A DNA stretch of 64,000 nucleotides from Termitomyces sp. T153 (lineage: Eukaryota; Basidiomycota; Agaricomycetes; Agaricales; Lyophyllaceae): the NCBI GenBank assembly GCA_018296165.2, contig JACKQL020000059.1, positions 248,001 to 312,000 on the forward strand. The letters run 5' to 3'. This document shows positions 11,597 through 24,328 of this stretch, piece after piece. A program made the translations under genes and the position numbers. Positions within the stretch are counted from its first letter, which is position 1. Each line of letters opens with the position of its first letter. A model generated the notes under the pieces. The model had not been told where the DNA came from. It worked only from the letters and a program-made list of their open reading frames with translations, and did no database searches.

Positions 11597-12607
11597 ATGT
11601 TGTCAGTCTCTGCTTCTATCATGCTACATATTCTAACAATCTGCTTTTTGTTTCAGAACAATCCTTCTTAAGCTATGGATTATCTTCTTTCCACTGTGGA
11701 CATCCATTGCAAAGTACCACATAAATTATCAAGTTGAATAGAGTCTTATTTCTTGTTGATGATTAACAAGTCCTTTATATTATTCTAATTGATCTCAAAT
11801 ATCTGAAATATCTGAGCATATTTGACTCTGTCTGATTTGAAAATAACTCTTGCTCTAAGCATGTTCCACTCTGTCTAATCTAAAAGTAACCCTTGCAGAG
11901 TACCATGAGAATTATCAAGTTGAATATAGTCTTAGAAACTCCATGCTCTATAGAACTCTTGGTACTCTCTATGGAGCATCTTGCAAATCATCTGCTTAGA
12001 TGTCATGAGTAATATTAAGGGAGTTACTAAGTTGAACATAGTCTTATTTTTTGTTGATGATTAATCAGCCCTTTCTATTGTTCTACATCTCAGTCATTTG
12101 AGAATGTTAGAGCATGTTTGACTCTGCTTTGACTCTAGATATGATTATTTTTGTTAGTGAAATTGTGTTGAGTGACTCTTTTCAGCTGAATATTGCTTTG
12201 CCAAGCTCTATGCTCTACAGAACCCTTGGAGTGTCCTGCCAAACCATCTCTTGAAGCTTCACACTCTATAGAATCCTTGGAATGTCCTGCCAGACCATTT
12301 CATGAAGCTCCATGCTCTATAGAACTGTTGGAACTCTCTATGGAGTGTTCTGCCAAACTATCTGCTTAGATGTTCCAAACTATTTTTGAAGCTCCATGTT
12401 CTATAGAAATCTGAGAACTCTCTATAAAGCATTCTGCTGAGTCATCTGCTTAGATGTCTTGAACCATCTTCTGAAGCCTCACACTCTATAAAACTCTTAG
12501 AATCTTGGAACTCTTTATGGAGCATTCTGCCAAACTATCTGCTCAAATGTTCTGAAGCTCCATACTCTATAGAACTCTTTGAACTTTCTATTCAACATTC
12601 TATCAAA
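11400..12607. repeat. Degenerate tandem repeats built on CTCTATAGAACTCTTGGAA
   Basis: Units of about 66-80 bp recur with phrases like GAAGCTCCATGCTCTATAG, CTATGGAGCATTCTGCC and AAACTATCTGCTTAGATG. In the first units they are the coding repeats of the relic gene. Farther on they are non-coding. The array is interrupted at 12612 by an LTR and resumes at 13594 with TTGCTTAAATG. Confidence 0.75.
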
Positions 12608-12611
12608 CTAT

Positions 12612-13593
12612 TGATATGATGTTGTCACACCATTGGGAACATAATACACACCAGAAGTCAAAACAAACATTTATTAAGGCTGAAAACTGTAAGCCTCCTG
12701 GTAAAACAAGTCCCAGCAACATTATCCCTTTTAAATACACCAGAAGAAAGACAGAACAGGATAGGACAAGGACTATACTAGACTATACACTCAATAATAG
12801 TCCAATCACTGTAATGGGAGGGGAAGCATGGGACTGGCAAAAGCACCTGAGTGGCATCAATTCTGGCAAGATCTAGATCTGATCTAAGAATAACCAGATT
12901 GGAATGTTGACTGAAAGGAGGTAAAGGAGGAATGAATGAGAAAGAATGGAATGAAGGGAAGGGAAAGGAAGATGAATGGAAGAATATGAAATGAATGGAA
13001 TGAAGGGAAGGGAAAGGAAGATGAATGGAAGAATATGAGATGAATGGAAGAACCTGAATGGGAAAGAACCTGAATGGGGAAGAATATGAAATAAATAAAG
13101 GAAGAAGAAGGGAAGAAACTGAATGGAGAAGAATATGAATGGAAGAAATACAAAGGAGGGAGAGATAAATGGGGCAAATGGAAGCTAAGAGTGCAAAGGA
13201 GGAATGATGGAACCAGGAACTGGCCTGTGGCACTGAAACAGGCATGCCAAAAGGGGGAATTAGAATAACAGTTATGAATAAGGGGCTGGAAAGTATGGAA
13301 CCAAAAGTCACATGTAGGGGGTGGTCTGTGCACTGTAGAAAGAGGTATAAATAGCCCAAGTAGAGTAGCAAATGGACAGGCAATTAATAGGCAAAGGCTT
13401 GGTGGTTCCCAGAGAGTGAATCCCTTAGGCTGGAGTTTGTTGAGACCTCCCTGCATTCAGAATAGAAATATTTTGGAAGTAAACCCCTTCAACTTCAAAC
13501 ATTCATCAAGACAGCAGTGTGGAATTGGAGTAGACTGCCTAAGTCTTCAAGAAAGCCCCAGAACTATCAGTATTACTCTAACCCAGTACTACA
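12612..13593 (+). mobile_element. Solo LTR of a second LTR family, decayed
   Basis: It begins TGATATG and ends CTACA, flanked by a 4-bp duplication CTAT (12608-12611 and 13594-13597). The joined flanks AAACTAT and TTGCTTAAATG rebuild a phrase of the surrounding tandem repeat, which confirms the insertion. It shares motifs in order with the LTR at 39223-40293: GCTGAAAACTGTAAGC, GTGGTCTGTGCAC, a TATA box (13346-13353) and a CTTAGGCT phrase. No internal region is present. Confidence 0.72.
12905..13165. repeat. GA-rich minisatellite inside the LTR
   Basis: Repeats of the form GAATGGAAGAATATGAAATG and GAAGGGAAGGGAAAGGAAG give a strand that is almost pure purine. The LTR at 39223 has a shorter purine run at the same relative place (about 39798-39880). 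Confidence 0.85.
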
Positions 13594-13754
13594 CTATTTG
13601 CTTAAATGTTGTCAAATGTCAGCAGTCTTTGCTTAGATGTCACATTCAGCCCTTATCAATTGGAAAGTAATTAGAATAGTCATAAGGCCATTTATTACCC
13701 ATCATCTTTTTTTTGTCTTTATAAATCTCATCATTTAGTGAAAAACACCCTCAG

Positions 13755-14370
13755 TTTGAGTCCTTCTGCTTTGTTTCTCTTGTTTGAATTCTTCCACTTC
13801 ATCTTGTACCCTCAGTTCAAGTACTTCTGCTTTGCCCCTCTTGTTTGAATCATCTCTCACCCTCAGAATGAGTTCTTCTGCTTTGTCTTTCTTGTTCAAA
13901 TTTTTTTGCTTCATTTCTCACCCTCAGAATGAGTTCTTCTGCTTTGTCTTTCTTGTTCAAATTTTTATGCTTCATTTCTCATCTTCAGTTTGAGTTCTTC
14001 TGCTTTTTCTCTCTTGTTTGAATTCTTTCATTTCACCTCTCACCATCAGTTTGAGTTCTTCTACTTCATCTATCTTGTTTGAATTCTTCTACTTCACCTC
14101 TCACCATCAGTTTGAGTTCTTCTACTTTGTCTCTCTTGTTTGATTTCCTTCCACTTTACCTCTCACCCTCAGTTTGAGTTCTTCTACTTTGTCTCTCTTG
14201 TTTGAGTTCTTCCACTTCATCTGCTTCATCTCTCTTGTTTGACTTCTTCTTCTTTGTCTCTCTTGTTTGAGTCCTTCCACTTCATCTTGCTTCATCTCTT
14301 TTGTTTGAATTTTTCCACTTCATCTCTCACTCTCAATTCAAGTTCTTCTGCTTTGTCTCTCTTTTTCTTT
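13755..14370. repeat. Pyrimidine-rich tandem array of about 60-bp units
   Basis: About ten units of the form GAGTTCTTCTGCTTTGTCTC followed by TCTTGTTTGAATTCTTCCAC lie head to tail with scattered differences. No protein-coding frame is maintained. Confidence 0.9.
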
Positions 14371-14730
14371 GTACTGATACACTGTCTCTACTGGCAGTAT
14401 GTCTTTTATAAACACACTTGATCAGGGTATGTCACTTGAAATCTCCACATTAGATGTGACTAGGAAATATCCATGTTTCTAGGTAGAACATCTAATTGAT
14501 ATTGGTTGCATCAATGGTTTACTGATGACCAATCTTAGGAGAATTTGAAAACCATGAATTCTCCAGAATTGACAATCATAAGTAACATTGATTATTTTGG
14601 AAAAATTCACTGACAGCAAAAATTTCTAGGATCATCTTCCTATCTAGAGTCTCAAATTCTAGAAGATGAATGGATATCATGTAAGGAATATTGAATCCTT
14701 TTTCTAAAAAATTCTAACAGAGAAAATACA
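14371..14730. other. No recognisable gene
   Basis: AT-rich spacer between the pyrimidine-rich array and the next gene relic. Confidence 0.5.
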
Positions 14731-15687
14731 GTGGACAGCTTTGCTCAACATATAGAGGAAGGAGCATTTTCAGCACAAGAACAGCCTACTGGGTCTATCT
14801 CTACTAATTTTAACCCTCAGCACACCCTTTCTTTCCAACCATCAAACTTAACTTTAGGTTTTTTCAATCCTTCAGGAGACAATGACTATGGCCCCCCAGA
14901 TGATGAGGACAACTCTGTTAGAGATCAAGTTTTTGGTCAGAGAAAGGAGCAGAAATATGAGAAGGGTGGATTTCACAGCTACTAAAAGAATTGTGCTGCA
15001 GAAGATCCAAACATCCATTCTAGGTAATATGTTAACTCTTGATGCCTTTCCTGAACCAGAAATCTTAAGAAGTTGCATTTTAGCTGCTAATCAGGAGGCC
15101 ACCATCAAGCTTCAAGCAAATTCTCCTCATGGTCCATATAATTTCTTGCTTAACCTTGACCTGTGGCTGATACTAAGTCAATAAAATTAATTGAGGAAGA
15201 GCAAGGAGAAGAAGTAATGAGATCAGTATGCATAAGGATATCTCTATAACCTCTTTTGTTTTCCTAATTTTTGTTATTTATATAGGTGAGAGCCACCACT
15301 AGAGTTGTGAGGAACAGGCTAAAAAAAATATGCCAGAAAAATATTTCAGTAATATTTGCTTTAGACCCAAATATGACAGTCAATGAGTTGGACACAAGAG
15401 TTCATCTGGCTAGAAAGATCAAGCTACTAACTACAAAAGGAACATACACTGGGGTGAGTACTACTCTTATTATTGATTTATGTTGGACAGTAACCATGCA
15501 CATTGATAGTCTGGCCAAGAAAACAATGGACCTTACTTGCTTAGTAACTGAATCATTCTCTCTAGGGAAAGGTGTTGGGCTCAATAGGTTGGCAATATTA
15601 GGGCCTCTGATCCCCCTTCCATGCTTGGCATTAGTGTGTGTTAGCATATGTCCAATATCATCTGTAGTGATGGTGACCAATGGCTGA
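14731..15687 (+). pseudogene. Gene relic, possibly of the basidiomycete DUF6532 type
   Basis: Two fragments look coding. The first (about 14731-15130, with a frame change near 14960) gives DFTATKRIVLQKIQTSIL and LDAFPEPEILRSCILAANQE. After a possible intron ending GGTGAG near 15287, the second gives RNRLKKICQKNISVIF and YTGVSTTLIIDLCW. The order of a helical segment, a FPEP-type motif and a later helical region faintly recalls the DUF6532 domain abundant in Agaricomycetes, but that is an impression only. Stops and frame changes make it non-functional. Confidence 0.33.
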
Positions 15688-17010
15688 CTTTACTGATCAG
15701 ATTTGGTTCTGCTTTACTAAATATTCAAATGGCATGTATGTGAGGGAATGAGCACAACCACAGATAAACCCAGCTAGAGCAAACAAACACAAGCAATGAG
15801 CGAGCATCAAAGGAGCAGGAAGTGGCTAAGAAGCAGACAAGGGGCAAGCACAGCAAGCTAAGCTAAGGTAATGATGCTGGGGCTCTCACAGTTGATTCAC
15901 TGGATAGACCTGGGGAATGCTGCTATTGATTGGTCAAAGAATATTCTATCCTTGCAACTGGCTTATATACTACATCTGTGGCTATGCTATGACTAATGCT
16001 ATATGTGGTAAGCAGCCCAGGTATGCTAAGCAGTAATGACTATCAATATGTCAAAAGGAGAAATAGAGTCTGATGACTATGAAGGGCTGACTAATACTGT
16101 CCAGAGGGTGCAGGGGCTCAGCAGCCAATTGGTCAGATATGCTAGAGATGATCCAATACCTATGACTAAGGCTGGATAGAGTCAGAGTTATCCATAAAGG
16201 AGTCATCCCCTTACAATGTACCAAAAAAAAACTTTCAAAATGACCAAGTGCCAAGTTCATTACAAGGAGGTCTTGATGCAGCTGGAGAATCTAGTGAATG
16301 ATGTCCCATGTAATCCACAAACAGATCACCTTTAAGTAGGTCAACATCATATATTTGACTCTAGGAATGTCATGACTACAGCAGATTGGTTGGAGAGTAG
16401 TGACAATAGTTTTGTTTGGACTTTTACTATTCATGATCTTAGGTGTCTTTCAATGATTGAAAATTAGTAATTCAAAATGTTGAACACAGTAGTCATATCT
16501 TTGACTCTAGAAACATTGCTACTACAATTAACTAGCTGCAGGCCTTACATACTGGTGATAATAATTTTGTTTGGTCTTTTGCTACACATGATCTCAGGCA
16601 TCATTTGGAGGCTTTGGATTGAGAATTAGTATTCAAAATATTGAACAGTAAATGACATACATTTAGTTTAGACAATCAGGATTATTTTAAAGGCTTTTTA
16701 TAATGCAAATAGAGGCTTTCCACATTAACAAATGGCTATCAACTAGCTATGTGGTATCTTGAACTCTAGTATGTTACTACATAAATTGGCTTTAGGTCAT
16801 ATCTTTGACTCTAGGAAGGTTGTTACATCTACTGGTTTTACATCTTATCTTTAATTCTAAGAATGTTACTACAACTCTTGACTGGCTCCAGATGAAAGAT
16901 ACTAGTGGCAATAGTTTTGCCTGAATTCCAATCAATGAAATGAAGCTTCTACTATTGTTGAGATAAACTGATTGTCATCCATCAAAGTATTATCCCAAAA
17001 CAAAAGATAA
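15688..17010. other. AT-rich spacer with a degenerate repeat
   Basis: No gene is visible. Between about 16340 and 16910 the phrases CATATCTTTGACTCTAG and GGTGATAATAATTTTGTTTG recur three or four times in degenerate form, which suggests a decayed repeat with units of about 150 bp. Confidence 0.5.
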
Positions 17011-19014
17011 TTAAAAAAGTTGTGGATAAAAATGTCTAGCCAAAGCAAGAGTATGTATCCAAAGTAAATTATTGTTGGAATCATTTCCTGAGCCTGTATA
17101 TGGAACCAACATTTGATTGATGAAAGAAAGCTGTTCACAAGTAAAGATAGAATGAGGAAGCTCTGAAATATGAATTTCATTCAAATGCTGAAGTGGTCCT
17201 CTTCTGAAAGATGATTGTGAATAAGAAGACTCATCTGCAGCCTGAGAGTTATTGTTGACAAAAGGCTGTAAAAGGCCTTCATCTGTAGTTTCTTCTGAGT
17301 CTAAACTGTAAACCTCTAATTCTTCTTCAGATATCTGTTCTTCTCCTAGCTGGGAATTAAAAACTGAAATTTGGTTTAGAGACAATGCCCTGCCTCTAAT
17401 ACCACAAACAATGGTATCAAAAGTGAACATCTCAAGAGAAGTTTGATTAGGACCATCATGAATTTGAATATGGTGATTGTTCCAAGACTGAGCAAAGACT
17501 TCAAGTTGGGCATTGATAGTTCCAAGGAAAAGATAGTGAAGGAGCCAGAGATGATAGGAGTTGTTGACATTCAAACCATGTCATATTTCCAAACTGGTGA
17601 AAAAATTTGCCCAAGTAGATCCAACTTGAGCAGTGATGTCCACCCAAAGATTCTCAATTCTCACATTGTGTACACTCCTAGAAAAGATGGTGTATCTGAT
17701 GATAAAAGAAAATAAAAGTCAACAAATTACCTTCCCCAAAGATAGGATCCTCTATCTGCTCCAATATTTTCTTCCATCCAAGCAGCAACATAAAGGTTTT
17801 CCACTCCATGATCTCCTCTAACTCAGGAAGGGACTCTATATTGAAGCAAGCTTCCAAAAATAGGTTTAAGACAGTTTGGGCCAAATTATTGTTGTGAGCT
17901 CTCAAAGCAACAATAATTTTCAAGTAGCCGTCAATAAATTCATGGATGACAATTCCCCAGCATATAAGCCCTAATGATCTAAGTCACAATCAAAACAAAA
18001 ATAAAAATAAAATGAAAAAAATGCTATATTACTAACCATGTTGACCATCATGATGCCACAATGACATGGGTCTAGAAACAGAGTAAACACAATGGCAGAT
18101 CTGAATCCTTTCAAAGATTCTTCTAACAGGATCAATCCTGATCAAGGATTGTTGAATGTGATGTCAAAGAAACATTATGATGTAATCTTCTTAGCATGCC
18201 ATGGAGCATAGCAATTCCTGCATGTCTGAAGTGCTCTCTAAGGCAGAGAATAAGACCATCAAGCTCTTCATCAGAAGACATAGAAATTGGTCCTGTGTAG
18301 GAAGTTATCACTTGAGGACCAGAAGGACTAGCAGAAGGACTAGCAGATGTTTCAGGCTCCAAGAAAGAACTTCCAAATGTTCCTTCTCCTAAAATAGGAT
18401 CTAGTATATTGCCATTCCCATTTTCTTCTCCATCTCCCATATGATGCTGTCTATAAGCATTGGAAAGAACAAAAGGCTGTTCTCTGGGCTCTGCAATCCC
18501 TAATGCAAGTAGTTGTCTTCTGACAAGACTGTGACTGACACCAACAAAATGGCCAATACTAGAAATAGAGTGCACAGTATATGCTCAGCATGAAAAGTCA
18601 GGATCAATAGTGATTTGAGGTCTTCCCATATTTCCTGTTTCTGTTATATGGAGAAGTTGAGGATGCCCGTAATGAGACTCTTCAATAGACTGCTGATATT
18701 GTTGTTGAACATCATTTTGCATGATAGCAAGATTCAGCTGAATCATGGATAATTCCTCAGGAGGGGAAATAGCATGATGCTACCATGGCAAAAACAGTGC
18801 ATTTAAAAGACAAGTAAGAAAGAAAAAAAATTAGCACCTCAATGATTAGAGCTGCATATTCCCAAAGATCATCCCCCAGCCTATGTAATACAACTGAATC
18901 TGTTGAACTATTTATGGCATTTTGAATGGATGTATGAAAGGTGTGAAATCTAGATCAGAAGACATACAAGAGATTTTGAGAGGGCTCCAAGGGCAATGAA
19001 GCAGAAGTGGACAT
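17011..19014 (-). pseudogene. Decayed integrase-like (DDE) gene of an agaricomycete family
   Basis: From ATG 19014 the minus strand reads MSTSASLPLEPS..., then an N-terminal segment (STDSVVLHRLGDDLWEYAAL), an intron, a helix-turn-helix region (SISSIGHFVGVSHSLVRRQL), and RIDPVRRIFERIQICHCVYS followed by WHHDGQHG. After a further intron come IVIHEFIDGYLKIIVALRAH, RGDHGVENLYVAAWMEENIG, SVHNVRIENLWVDITAQVG and YHLWLLHYLFLGTINAQLEV. This order matches the integrase-core proteins scattered through Agaricomycete genomes. Stops include TGA where arginine is expected (after LLYVF and after VPS) and frame changes. It was probably mobile-element derived; no terminal repeats were found. Confidence 0.75.
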
Positions 19015-19344
19015 GAAGTTTCCTGGAAGGAATCACCTTAATTGCTCAGCAGTGACCCCTTTGGTTCATCAATGATACATTTTTACTTCTTTTTATTTGT
19101 ATTTATTGTTCTTGAATGTTTCTGCACTTTTTGAGCCCCTCCACACTGCAAGGAAGTGAATAGACTTAAACTTGGAGAAAAGGTTGAAGCAGTTGGCTAA
19201 TCAAAACCTCAAGAAAAAGCTAGGACAGATTTGTCTAAAATATTTTTCCACCTCCACACAGAAGCCAATAAACTTGGGACAAGGTCTAAGAAAAGTTGGT
19301 AAGTGAAAGCTTTTGATAAATTTGTATTCTATCAAGCTTATAGT
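19015..19344. other. No recognisable gene
   Basis: Spacer between the start of the integrase relic and the solo LTR. The CpG content rises abruptly at 19345. Confidence 0.5.
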
Positions 19345-20505
19345 TGTCACGACCCATCCCCTGAACCCCCGCACATCGTCCATCAACCCCCTGACCCCCA
19401 AAAAACCCCCGACGCTCCACCGAACTTCTGCCCATGCCCCGCGCCTATTTTGGCTAACTCCGATGCCTCCCCGGCTAACTCCGACGGCCCCCTGGCCAAC
19501 TTTGATGCCTTCCCTGCAGCCACTGACACTTACCCTGGATCTCCCAAACTCCGAGAACCACCCCCGCTGTTCCCAATCTTTGCCACCCATCATCAACTCA
19601 ACACCCTGGTTCCTCCGACCTATTCCGGAGTATCACAACAACCTCGGGATGACCTGCGTTCCCCAATGATCCCATCAATGTATCAGCACGGCCCGATCCT
19701 CGATTGCAACTGACACCTGCCCACTCTGTCGAGCTCCGCCAAGCCCTGCCGCTGCAGCTGACGTACCCCAAAGTTCTCTGGTAGTCAGTATATAAGCCAT
19801 CGAGTAGCTCTTCGTACTCTAGTCTTGATATTGCTTAATGTTACCTATGGTCTGATTGTTTCTTTTTCGTGTTTCGTGTTTCGTGTCTTGTTCTCCTTAC
19901 TTTCAGTCTCCCGGTCTTATCTCAGTCTCCCGGTCTTATCTCAGTCTCCCAGTCTCGTCTCGTATCCATTTCATTATTGTTCTCGTTATCGTTTCGTATC
20001 TCCACTCGAATCTACTCTTGTTCCATATCGACTCCATTCCATTTCATCTGACGCTGTCTTGGTGACTCCGTCCGGCCATTGTGCCCAAGTCCTCATCAAC
20101 CTAAACGACCTCACGAACTCCACAATTACAATCACGAACCCCGACACTCTTTTACCAGGTCCAAACCTCGCTCTTTGCTCGGTCCCAGACTCCATCAACT
20201 CCAATTGATCTCCCATCAAACCCCGGCTCTGCTCCCATTGATCACACAGCCGCCTACTCCTTCGCTTCCGCGAATCTCCCATATGGTCTTCTGCCTGAAC
20301 CCCGCCAAGACCGTCCCATTTCCCCGCAATCTGACTTCTCCGGACCTCCCCAGATCTGTCCGGATCACATCCCACCGACTATCCGCACAAGCCATCAGTG
20401 CCCGGAACGTTCTCGAGTGTTCGGTTACCAGTGCAAGGGGATCACGCCCGCCTAGTAAGGACTCGCCCAGTGCAGCTGAGCCCCCGAGGTCAGCGGAACC
20501 TGACA
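19345..20505 (+). mobile_element. CpG-rich solo LTR of a self-priming gypsy family, perfect TSD
   Basis: It runs from TGTCACGACCC to CCTGACA and is flanked by the perfect 5-bp duplication ATAGT (19340-19344 and 20506-20510). Its core promoter (TATATAAG at 19789, AGTCTTGATATT at 19821) has the same 32-nt spacing as the LTRs of the element at 24329-35135, but the rest of the sequence differs, so it is a related subfamily. A triplet of TCTCCCGGTCTTATCTCAG-like units lies at about 19905-19952. The open frames inside are accidental. It arose by LTR-LTR recombination. Confidence 0.88.
19789..19796 (+). promoter_or_regulatory. TATA box of the solo LTR
   Basis: TATATAAG lies 32 nt upstream of AGTCTTGATATT, the inferred transcript start. 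The same spacing occurs in the gypsy LTRs. Confidence 0.7.
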
Positions 20506-20984
20506 ATAGTAGACTCTAATAAACAGCTACTTTTCACTCAGACAATTGGATGACCATGAGTAAAGAGTAAAGAGTAAAGACTTGGTCAGGCAAATAAGAC
20601 CAAATAAGTTCAAAAACCTTCTCAAAAACTGAAAAAGCCAATAAATAGAAAGCTCTGACAAATATATCATGTTGAACATTGCTAAGATAGCAGCAAGCCA
20701 TACTGACCAGCTACTTTTTACTTAGACAATTGAAGGACATGAGTAAAGAGTAGAGAGTAAAGACTAGGTCAAGTGAATATAACCAAAGAAGATTAAATAT
20801 CTATCCACAACTACTAAAGAGTAAAGCATAAGTATGCCCACTAAATAAAAATTTGAGGCAATCAAAGGAGTAAAGTGTAAAATTATGTAGGCAAGTAAAG
20901 AGTAGAGAATTCAAATTACGTCAAAAGTAAGGACTCGAAAGTAAAAGTTGATTTCATCCTGAAGAATCATATCATAGCTATGCT
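20506..20984. other. Spacer with GTAAAGA repeats
   Basis: Two related segments start near 20523 (AGCTACTTTTCACTCAGACA) and 20707 (AGCTACTTTTTACTTAGACA). Each is followed by short GAGTAAAGAGTAAAGA runs. No gene is visible. Confidence 0.5.
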
Positions 20985-21300
20985 ATAACACAGCCTTACT
21001 GCACTTCTCGTGGCCCTTGGGCCAATGCCAGCTCTCACATCACGACACGCACCTGGACTGCCTCTAATGCCTTACAGATTTCGGCGTGGCCCTCCTGTAC
21101 CCGCGCTGTGAAGTCAGCTTTATGGCGGAAGACCCATTCCGCTATATGTACGATCTTCGGGCGATGGCACAAACGCACTCTGGCTGTTCACGATGCTTGG
21201 AGCTCCCATGGAAGATTTTGTTTCAGCTTTGTCCAAGTGTGATGCTAAGGACAGTGGTTCGCAATGCGACGCGTCAATGAGACTGAAATGAAATGTATTG
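20985..21300 (+). pseudogene. Gene-end relic D, copy 1
   Basis: This segment is homologous to 50865-51180. It encodes CEVSFMAEDPFRYMYD, then after a frame change GDGTNALWLFTMLGAPMEDF and a C-terminus ending SMRLK. Copy 4 differs by a stop (TAG at about 51068) and indels. It looks like the last exon of a host gene carried along by the tandem duplication. I recognise no family. Confidence 0.4.
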
Positions 21301-22277
21301 TAGTTTCCTGTATGTAGGTTCGACATATCAGCATACCTGAAACGGAATGGACAAAGCTAAGGAGAGATATCTAGGACTACTCTACAGTATGTAGAATAAT
21401 CACGTGTATATGATGACAAAACAAGTAACCTTTGTCTTTGTTTAGATCCGAATTCTCGGCCCTCGCTCATATCTGGCACTGGCCTCTTACCATAATTGCT
21501 CCAGGTAAGACTCCAATTCTTATATCCTCGACCTTCATAGGAACGAAGGATCCATGGCACGTTGAGGCAGTGATCCAGATTCGAGAGTTCAAATTGTAAT
21601 GTACCAAACATGCAAGCCGGCATCTCGACACCATCCAACGTCCTTTCAAACCTGAGACTTGAACATTCAATCCAATGCCGGACTTCTCGGGGATTCGTCT
21701 CCCGATGTGTGCGTACATTTTCAAAATGAGGTTCATTGATATGTCGAAATCGGCTCGAGATAACTCTAGTCAAATCTGAACAGCACTGAATTGAACTGAC
21801 ATTTTAAGTGTTCAATGAAAAAAAAATACCGGATCTTTCTTGTACCCAGATAGGCAGAGACCAAACCTTCCAGCATTCTCACTATATTATCAAGATTTTC
21901 TCATGCTAGAGACGCTCAATACCGCCAAACAACACTTGAAATAACTTAGAAAGCTCAGAAAGGCTCTAGCCTCGCTTTTCTGGGTCACTACAGGGTTACT
22001 AATCTTTGCTATTTTCAATAACTCGTGGACACATGTTGGCTAGGCTCACTTTAGGACGGCGCTGACTTTAGGACGTCGAATTTTCATTGACATTGACCCA
22101 ATGACTTGAACCGTAACACTTGTTTTGGTTCTATCCCCGCAATGCTAATGACACAGCCTCTCAATTTTTGCGGCATATGCACAGCCTCATGTCAAGTTAT
22201 AAGTCAGTAAGAGATTGGTGCTGGTGAACCCACGAACGACATCCCACATCCTTGCTTTTGTTACAAGTGGAACAATT
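21301..22277. other. Upstream region of A1
   Basis: This region recurs upstream of A4 (51181-52103) and in part upstream of A2 and A3. A long minus-strand frame (21357-21773) is not conserved between copies and is not taken as a gene. The stretch from about 21880 to 22210, with the shared phrase CAATACCGCCAAACAACACT, is the likely promoter and 5' leader of gene A. Confidence 0.6.
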
Positions 22278-24323
22278 ATGCCCAATGCCTCGAGATTCCT
22301 GGCTATCAAGATCTGGCCGCAGCGAAGACTGAAAGTAGATTGGCTCGACAACTTGATAATTACCGCTGGAGTAGTTCGCGATGCCAGTGACTTAATACCC
22401 TTCCCTTATTTGAAACTAGCTGCGGGAATCGTAATCCAGGTGTTGTTGAAGATACAGGTGAAATCCAGGCTTGGTGTCAAAACCAAACTCTGAACTAGTG
22501 CTCACTATATGCTTCCACAGACTGTCCGCAGGCATGTCGATGACTTCAGGGATCTTTCAGAGAAACTCGTGAGAATTATCACGACTGTTCGAGATACTGT
22601 TCGTGAATGGTCTCAAGGTCAAATCCTGCCTACCGACTTTGTCCATCGCTGCTCGAATTTTGTAAAGTACTTACCTGAATTCAAATCTACATGGTAAAAC
22701 ATGGTTAATTGACATCTCTTTTCTCAGTCAGCTCTTGACTCTGCAGACTGGAATTAATGAACTTGTCCGTGAGAACGATTCTTGGACCCGCTTTTTAAGA
22801 ACAGCAAAGATCCTCGATGCAATCGCGCGATATAAAGAACAGATTACTGACATGCAATCGGACTTTACAGTATGTTCATTTTTGACTTTTTACTCCATAC
22901 CACCTCTCAACTACATAGCTTGAGGTTGTCATCCGCATATATATGAAGGGGGCAGAAGGACAGCGACCCCGTCATCTGGTCCATTGCTTCTACATTCTTG
23001 ATGCAACCAACAAAATCCTCAATGTGCCAATGGATTGGTGTTCTAGCTTCAATGTATTGAATCTGTCTGATCAGGGCTAGATACCTCTAAAATTAATTCT
23101 GTCTATCTCTTTCAAAGGCCCTTGAGAACCTCATCAAATACCGGTTCCGCGAGCATTCTGGACATGAAATGATTGAGAGAGGAAATTTTACCTTGTCCCT
23201 CCGAAGAGCAGGTGAGATGCGTCAGAGGCTGCATGAATACAATTCGGATGATTGGCTCCCTCTCATTGAGCCTGGCATTACCATTACCATGGATATCTAT
23301 TTTGAAGACCAGTCATATGGAAAGCCCAACGATCCAAGCTGTCCATCTTGTCACCATTCATGTGCAAAAGGCTCCTTTGGAGATTATAATGAGTGGTATT
23401 TGATGTTCCCATGCATTTTACAGCAACCATTCTCACCTCCTGTTAGCCCCCAATGTGAAACAATCTTTGTAAATTGGGCCTATGATGTAGATGAACTATT
23501 GCATGTCAACCAAGACACAGATGAGGTGGCCACATCTGAGTCAGCCATACTCATAGGATCATTGGCCCCATCCAACTTGCCAGGGAGCTCAAGCAATCTC
23601 AGTGCACAGGGACTGCATGTGAATGACCACAATCCTCAGAATCCTCACCAATTTTTTCGCCGTTTTGAGGTCTTCTCACAAGGTAATAAGATTCTCAAAG
23701 TCATTCATACTGTATTTATGATTGATCATGCTTCCAGTCTGTCATGTACTACCTGCATTTCACTCTGCAGTATTGGAAAATAATTCAGACACTGTTAGAC
23801 ATTTATTAGAAGAGAGTGCTGATGTGAATGCTGCTGATGGTGAGGATGTATAGTCTTGAAACTTCTTGGCCTGACTTCCACACTTGCAGGTTGCAGGAAA
23901 AGACCCCCACTTCATGTTGCTGTGGAGAAGGGCCACTTTGACATTGCTGAACTCTTGTTGAATCACAATGCTGATGTGCATGCTAGAGGTGAGGATGGAC
24001 AGTTTTGAAAAGTCTCGGCCTGACTTCCACACTTGTAGATCACTTCTAAAGAATACCACTTCACCTTGCAGCATGGTCAGGACACCTGAACATCGTTCAA
24101 TCTTTGTTGAAACATAATGCTGATGTGCATGCTAGAGGTGAAGATGCACAGTTTTGAAGTTCTTGGCCCAACTTACACACTTACAGGCTGTGATGGACAA
24201 ACCCCACTTCATCTTGCAGCATGTTGTGGACACTTGGACATTGTTCAATTTTGTTGAATCACAATGTTGATGTGAATGCTAGAGGTGAGCATGGACAGTC
24301 TTGAAAAGTCTTGATCTGACTTC

Positions 24324-24328
24324 CACAC
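24324..24328. repeat. Target-site duplication of the gypsy element
   Basis: CACAC at 24324-24328 recurs at 35136-35140. Joining the flanks restores TTCCACACTTACAG, the normal end of the ankyrin introns. Confidence 0.93.

Noticed and set aside
12778..13456. Two minus-strand frames of 190 and 201 codons rich in Phe, Ser and Ile
   Set aside because: They are produced by the purine-rich minisatellite in the LTR and have low-complexity translations.
19303..20519. Overlapping open frames of 118-146 codons
   Set aside because: They lie inside the solo LTR, are Pro/Thr/Ser-rich because of its composition, and appear on both strands.
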